Shown here: positions 7,819 to 13,045 of the stretch, piece by piece | Numbering within the stretch: the first letter of the stretch is position 1 | Layout: each line of letters opens with the position of its first letter | Assembly: GCA_009602725.1 (NCBI GenBank) | Contig: WELB01000024.1 | Coordinates: 912,308 to 925,352 of the forward strand | DNA from: Spirogloea muscicola | Lineage: Eukaryota; Streptophyta; Zygnematophyceae; Spirogloeales; Spirogloeaceae | Reading direction: 5' to 3' | Length of the DNA: 13,045 nucleotides | Position numbers and translations under genes: made by a program | Notes under the pieces: model-generated | The model's database searches: none | Told to the model about the DNA's origin: nothing | What the model saw: the letters and a program-made list of their open reading frames with translations, nothing else

Positions 7819-10800
7819 TCATTCCAGTGCAGTGCTTAACCAGCTTGCCAGATAAGTCAGTGAAGGAGCAAGTGTGGCCTTCAGACGCCAACCTTCTGCC
7901 TTGATTGCGATGCCCAGCTGTGCACAAGGCTGAGGAGGGTCCTGTTGCTCACACGAGACATCCTTGCTCTGGTCACTTGGACCTACATCCCTGTCTATTG
8001 GAGGTGAAGGCCAGTCTTCAACCTTCTGTGAATCAGGGGACTCGGCCTTGACGTCCCCTGGTAAGCTTTCATCCAAGCCTCGTTCAAAGAGGAAGAGGCC
8101 TCCGTCAAGGGAGCTCCGGATGCCTTGCTCGTCATGCTCATTATCTGCTGCAGCAGCTGTATTGTTACCACTGCCGCCATGCCTCACCTGTAGTGCTACA
8201 ACCGCCTTGCCCTCCATGACTGTGCCCTCCAACATACTCACAGGCGCATCGACGCCATTGGTCGGATGAGCATGCATGTCACTTGTCAGCTTCAGCTGGG
8301 AGTGGCCGTTTATCCTAGGGATGGCCACAGGCGGCGAGCCCACCACCATCGGCTGGGCGCCAAGGCCAGTCTTCATGGCAAAACCTGCCCCGCTAGAGTA
8401 CGAGGGGCTGCCGGTGCTGTCACTGCTCAAGGAAGATGGCTGCAACGGCGGCGCCGCAGAGCGCCTGGGGCTCAGCTGCCTCTGATATCGTGACGGCACT
8501 GAGTGGGATGAGTCAAGCGACGAAGGTGGGGTTCCTTCTGCAGAATCTGCAAGATGGAGGGGCAATGACTTGGGTCAGATAGAGAACCCCAGATTGGGTG
8601 ACTGGTCACTTTGAGACAACCAACATCGCCTGATCAAAGAGAAGCAAGCGACCTCATAAAAAGGAGAACACACAGCGCTGCAGAGTGGACCTCAAGATGT
8701 TCAGCGCACACCTGAGCTGTGGTGATCTTCAGCAAAAACGTCATCCCCACCAAGCAGCCCCATCAACGAGAGCTGGCCGCTGGCACCGCCAATGCCTGCA
8801 CGGTCCAGCCAATGCTTTTCGTCCTGCACAATGGCTGCCGAAGCAGACTTCTCCCCGTTGCCCTGCCCTTCCTGTCCCCTATCCTTCCGGCCCCAAGCGA
8901 CAACTACGGGCGCGTGCCTGCCATGCCGTGCCTGCGACTGAGGGCCCACGAGCGGCGGAGGCCACTGTGAAAGCTTCCCTGGGGTGGCCGAGCTGGGAAG
9001 GCCGTGGAACAGCTGCACACTAAACGGACCAGACTCAGATCCGGAGCTGCTGCCACTGTTCGTCCTCCGCATCTGGAGGTGAGGTGCCGCAGCCTGCCGG
9101 TCTTGGATGAGGGTGGCAGGTCCGCCATGCAACTCCGACGCCTGGGTGGCGGCGTGCACACGCAAGCCAGGGTCGCCTGGAAGAGCCTCCAGCACAGAGT
9201 CCCTGCATATGCAGATGCCGCATGTAAGCTCAACTAAATCTCGTCATCTCCGAGCAGGACCAAACTGTGGCCGAAAAGAGTGACAAGCCCACCTCACGCC
9301 TTGGCCTGCCGCAAAGGCGTCCATCAGAGGCATGAGGCTGGTGCGTCGAACTTCGATGACCTTGGTGGGAACAGCCTCGACCTTCACCTCGCCTTCCTCT
9401 GCCTCCGCCTGGTCCCACTGTGCGGGTTGGAAGACGTGAAACTCGACCTGCCAAGTACTCGGAGTTACACAGACGGCATCAGCAGCAAACAAGATAGTGC
9501 AGCACAACCTGTTCCTCAGATAAAACAATACGAGAACAGATACTGGCAAGAAAGGGATGAATGCTGATGTACTGCAGGTTGTGACATATCAAGCAAGTGA
9601 AACACATGAAAGCTTACAGCGAGCAGAGAGTTGGAGGACAAAGCCAAGAGCTCAGACCTGCGGCTTCGCCCACAGTGGAAGGGGCTGGTTTGCACCCATC
9701 TGCACCTCAGCATTCGACATGAACCACCTCTGGAGCTCCTCCGCTTTCAAGGGCACCTGGGAGCTTGTCGGCGCAAGGCTGTTCTCATCCAGCCGGTCCT
9801 CGCGCTCCATCCATGACGGCCCCCGGCAGACGTCCCAGCGCTCCAGCGGTTCTGCTGCTAGCCGCAGCTCCTGCACTCCGGTTCCGTCGCTAGAGCCTCC
9901 TTCGCCACCCAGGTATGGTCGTAGCAGGTACCTGACAAGGCAAAAGCAATAAGCTTATATGCTATCTCGTACCTGACAATGGAAAAGGATGAGACCTTGG
10001 CATCAATCTAAGAACCTCAGTCGACACCTGTAGCTTGGTGGGAATGGCTAACCGGACGAGGTAACCAGCGGGCGTGAGCACCCAAAGCTGCTGCCGCAGG
10101 ACCGACGCCGCGTGCTGGTGCAGCTGGTGCTCCTGCGCTGTGCCGCCGCCGTCATGGAAGAGCGAAGCAACTGCGCAGGAGAATGTTACCGCCCGTCCGG
10201 TGGCCGCCGCCGCCGCCCCCCGCCAGCTCTGGATGCCGCTTCTGATCCTGGTAACGACGGAGAGGGCGATGGGGAGGGGCGGCGGGGCAAGGTGCTGCTG
10301 CGCCAACCGCAGGGGCCCCTGGGGTGCCCACCACGGCAACGGTTGCACCAAAGGCACGCCGCTGGCAACGTTAGCCTCCAGGTGGTCAACCGCGTGAGTA
10401 TTCAGTCCCACAGGCCCTCCAAATGGCGATATGGCGTAGACATGCGTGGTGCCACGCGCTGAGCTAACAGCAATCCAGTGGCCATCGCTGCAAAACGAGA
10501 TGTCCTGAATGACCTGCACGAAAGATGCAATATATTGTAGTGTCAACTCTGGCTCTGATTTGCGTCACAGCTTCCTCACACCTGAGTGCTCGCCAAGGGC
10601 GACATAACGACATTGCTTACAATCTTTGACTGATCAGTCTACAAGCACCAAAGCATGTGTTGCAAGCATTCTGTGCTTTAGCTCGGCTCAATCTTTGTGA
10701 TTGGCAGAATTGAACATGGGCAGGCACCCTGCTCACCGCATTCGTGAGCCCCCGGTAGAGCTTGTAAAGGTGCACGTGGGCGTTGCTTGGGTCGCCCCCC

Positions 10801-12939
10801 GTGCCGCCCTGCCACGCAGACAGCGCATGCAGACCCTAGTGGCTTAGAGAGCCGCTTCATCTATCTCAACCTTTGTTTGTTCTCTTAAGGAGGCTAGGGT
10901 TTTATAGGGCCAAGCACCACGTAAAGAAGCAGTTGTAAGACGTATGTAGGTGTTGATCACAATGAGAATCAAAGGTCTTCAACTAAAGGAAAGGCAAGAA
11001 AGCCTGATACCGAGGAGGAGCCACTGCCAAGACCAGTGCTGGTGGCTGCAGGGATGAGGCGGAAGACGTTAAGGTTGTGCCCGCAGACGGACGCAGTCAC
11101 CAGCAGCGTGCCGCTCTGGTCAAAGGCGAGCGACAAGAGGGGGCTGGAGTGCGCGCGGAAGTGCGCCACCACTGCCCTGGTTATCACATCCCGCACCATG
11201 ACCTGACAAGTGTCCAATGCAGCATGCATCAGCACCCTCACGGTTGGGCCGCTGGTAATCTCTGTCCGCATGTTCCGCGTCTGGCTTTACTACAGTAAGG
11301 GCGTTCAGCAGCTTGCATGATGGATCAGGTAGGCTGGTATAAAGATGCACTATCTGCTGTAACTCTTTAGTGCGTAAGAGGACTCACAGTGCCAGCAAAT
11401 TCCGGCTCCCCAAGCAGCGGCGATGCCCATGCAGGGGCCCTTGCCGAGCCGCCCTTGGGGCTCGGAGTGCTCCCTGCCGCGGTGCTGTTTTTGGTGGCAG
11501 AATCGGCTGAGAGCTCGGCATAGTAGCGGGTGATGGTTTTGTAGCCCATGTTGACAATCCCCGCCGCCAGGTGCTTGCCAGACTCCTTAGCGTAGCGCGC
11601 CATCAGGGCCGCCCCACCGGTGCCGGCCGGCGAAGTGGACGGGCTCGCACCCGGTGATGGAGATAGGTGCTGCGGAGACGCCCGCCCAGTGGGCGCCACC
11701 ATTGGCTGATTTGCCGCGTAGGCCAGCCAGCGAGACCCCAGGGCTATGGCCGCGCTTGCTGGCGCCGCGATGCCTGGCCCTGGCTGTGCCACTGGGAACG
11801 TCAGCACGCTGAATGTGTTCTGGAGTGTTGCAGCATCGAAGCAGTAGATCTGCCAAACACAGATATGCAGCAAAGAGTCCTGTCAATCACTACGCCCTGA
11901 GCGATAAGTGGCAAGAACCACTGCCTGCGACAGCACACCATTCAGTCCTGCCATCGAATAGAGGCACAGGACCTGAGAAGCGAGGGCGACGGCGACGAGG
12001 CATCGGCTGCACCGCACTGCCAGTACGTGCGTGCGGAACCGCAGCACGGTGACATAGGTGTGCGTCTTGAGGGAGTAGAAGCGGACGGCTGTGGCCGTGG
12101 TAGCCATGCCAGAGTGGCCCGTGCTGGCACCGCTGCCAGCTGCTTGCGCCCCTCCATCCCACGTCGTGGCGGCAAAGGCCCCCGGCCCGCCGCCTTTGCC
12201 GGTGTTGTCGGCCCCTACGATCGCGAGGAGAGGCCGCGCGTCCCTGAGGGGCCCGTCGGCCGGCTCCGGCACGAGGGGCAGCGGCAGCAGGCGCAGGCAG
12301 GCGGCGAAGCCGTCGCGGCGAGACACGAGCTCTCGGACGTTGTCGGCGCTCTCCACGTCCCAGACCTGAAAGCCGCTGCTGTACGTGAGGAGAAGCACCT
12401 GGCGCCTCTGGCCGCCGAGCTCCAGGACGTCAAAGCCCGCCCAATGCACCTGCCAGTGACAAGGGACAGCGGACCATTGCCGCAGCTCCAGTCAAGATGG
12501 AGTCCCAGAGCTCCGAGCCTCACAAGCGGGGGCCCGCGGTGCGACCTATACTCCTCATCCTCGACTTTGCGACAGCAGGACCTTCAGGATCCGGCGGCAG
12601 TTCTGGCAAGCGTCCTCGCCGTGGACTCATGCAGCAGCTCTAAGACCTCCGGAGCTTGCAATGACAAAGCTGCGACCGCAGCCAGCACCATGAGGGGCTG
12701 CCAAGGCTAGAAGCGCAGGAGCGGCTGACAGACACCTGCTCCTTGCGCCTCTCGTCCTCGGCCACAGTAATCCCGCCGGCGACGGCGGCAGCGCCGGCGG
12801 AGCGCACGTTGGAGGCGAGCACGCCGGCGTTGCTGGACACGGAGCGCCAGTAGGTGGAGATCATGCGCAGCGAGGAGGGGAGGAAGCTGCCGCGCCCGAG
12901 CTCATCGCCGGTCCCCGGCAGGGCTGCCTCCTTCCTCAT
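7819..12939 (-). CDS. BCAS3: BCAS3/ATG18f-g-h-like WD40 autophagy protein, ten exons
   Basis: Beta-propeller protein of the BCAS3 family, grouped in plants with ATG18f/g/h; members act at PI3P-bearing autophagic membranes. Exons, 5' to 3': 12939-12736, 12449-11973, 11849-11388, 11202-11011, 10808-10737, 10513-9996, 9931-9658, 9447-9293, 9202-8712, 8546-7819. All nine GT-AG introns join in phase, giving about 1190 aa and a TGA stop. Landmarks: FLPSSLRMISTYWRSVSSNA near residue 20; VHWAGFDVLEL (69); GFQVWDVESADNVRELV (near 95); MGYKTITRYYAEL in exon 3; AHSSPLLSLAFDQSGTLLVT (about 400); SARGTTHVYAISPFGG (about 490); RWDVCRGPSWMEREDR in exon 7. The C-terminal 400 residues are Ser/Pro-rich and probably disordered. 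The lipid-site loop reads LYRG (462-465) rather than FRRG. The ATG at 12939 matches where plant homologues start, but the frame stays open to the window edge, so a start beyond it is possible. Confidence 0.92.
10737..10808 (-). other. 72-nt exon carrying the putative phosphoinositide-site loop
   Basis: This small exon (24 codons, exactly in phase on both sides) encodes a Gly-rich lead (GGTGGDPSNA) followed by HVHLYKLYRGLTNA. The same place in plant ATG18f/g/h and animal BCAS3 has a KL-RG-type strand. In canonical ATG18/WIPI propellers the two Arg of FRRG bind PI3P and PI(3,5)P2. Here only one Arg (residue 464) is kept, as in the BCAS3 branch of the family. It is easy to miss in gene prediction because of its size. 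Confidence 0.85.
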
Positions 12940-13045
12940 GCCGGCGGCCGCGCCGCTCTCGCTCCTTGCTTGCGCGCCAGCCGTCACAGCGCCACTGCCG
13001 AGCGCCACGGCCCGCCGCGGCCCGGCCTCGGGCCCGGCGCCGGCC

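Noticed and set aside
8685-9237. Plus-strand open frames opposite the BCAS3/ATG18-like exons
   Set aside because: They lie antisense to well-supported exons with matching splice phases; openness reflects GC-rich codon structure.
12939-13045. GTG at 13008 as start of the minus-strand gene
   Set aside because: Nuclear genes start at ATG almost always; the in-frame ATG at 12939 sits just before the conserved N-terminal segment. An ATG beyond the window cannot be excluded.

Overview
The window is nuclear DNA from a eukaryote, most likely a green alga (Chlorophyta; a coccoid, Trebouxiophyceae-like genome is my guess). The evidence is split genes with short GT-AG introns (about 64-286 bp), GC-rich exons, a TGTAA box of the kind used as a green-algal poly(A) signal, and a BCAS3/ATG18-type protein whose N-terminal part resembles the plant ATG18f/g/h group. 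I see no bacterial-style operon, CRISPR array, tRNA, rRNA or intact transposon.

Layout: (1) positions 1-177 hold a homopurine tract with a run of 19 G, a three-copy TAGGGCG motif with an 11-bp period, and GC-rich 5' flank. (2) From the ATG at 178 to about 5.3-5.9 kb runs a plus-strand, multi-exon gene for a chromatin protein. Its middle is a well-preserved bromodomain spread over very small exons, followed by a BTP-type histone fold and a Pro/Ser-rich basic tail. This order fits SPT7 of the SAGA coactivator. Exons from 1456 to 2890 join perfectly in phase, but both ends of the gene read as a patchwork in which protein-like segments change frame, mostly by -1. (3) 5879-7818 separates two convergent genes; it is AT-richer, has no convincing gene, and contains a cluster of hairpins at 6772-7087. 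(4) 12939 down to 7819 on the minus strand is a clean ten-exon gene for a BCAS3/ATG18-like WD40 protein, about 1190 aa, with all nine introns in phase.

The genes are functionally unrelated as far as I can tell: one acts in transcription (histone acetyl-lysine reading, SAGA), the other in autophagy (PI3P membranes). The most useful points for follow-up are the algal SPT7 candidate, the contrast between its broken reading frame and the intact neighbour, a tandem duplication that copies an exon-intron boundary (1181-1286), and the structured intergenic segment.
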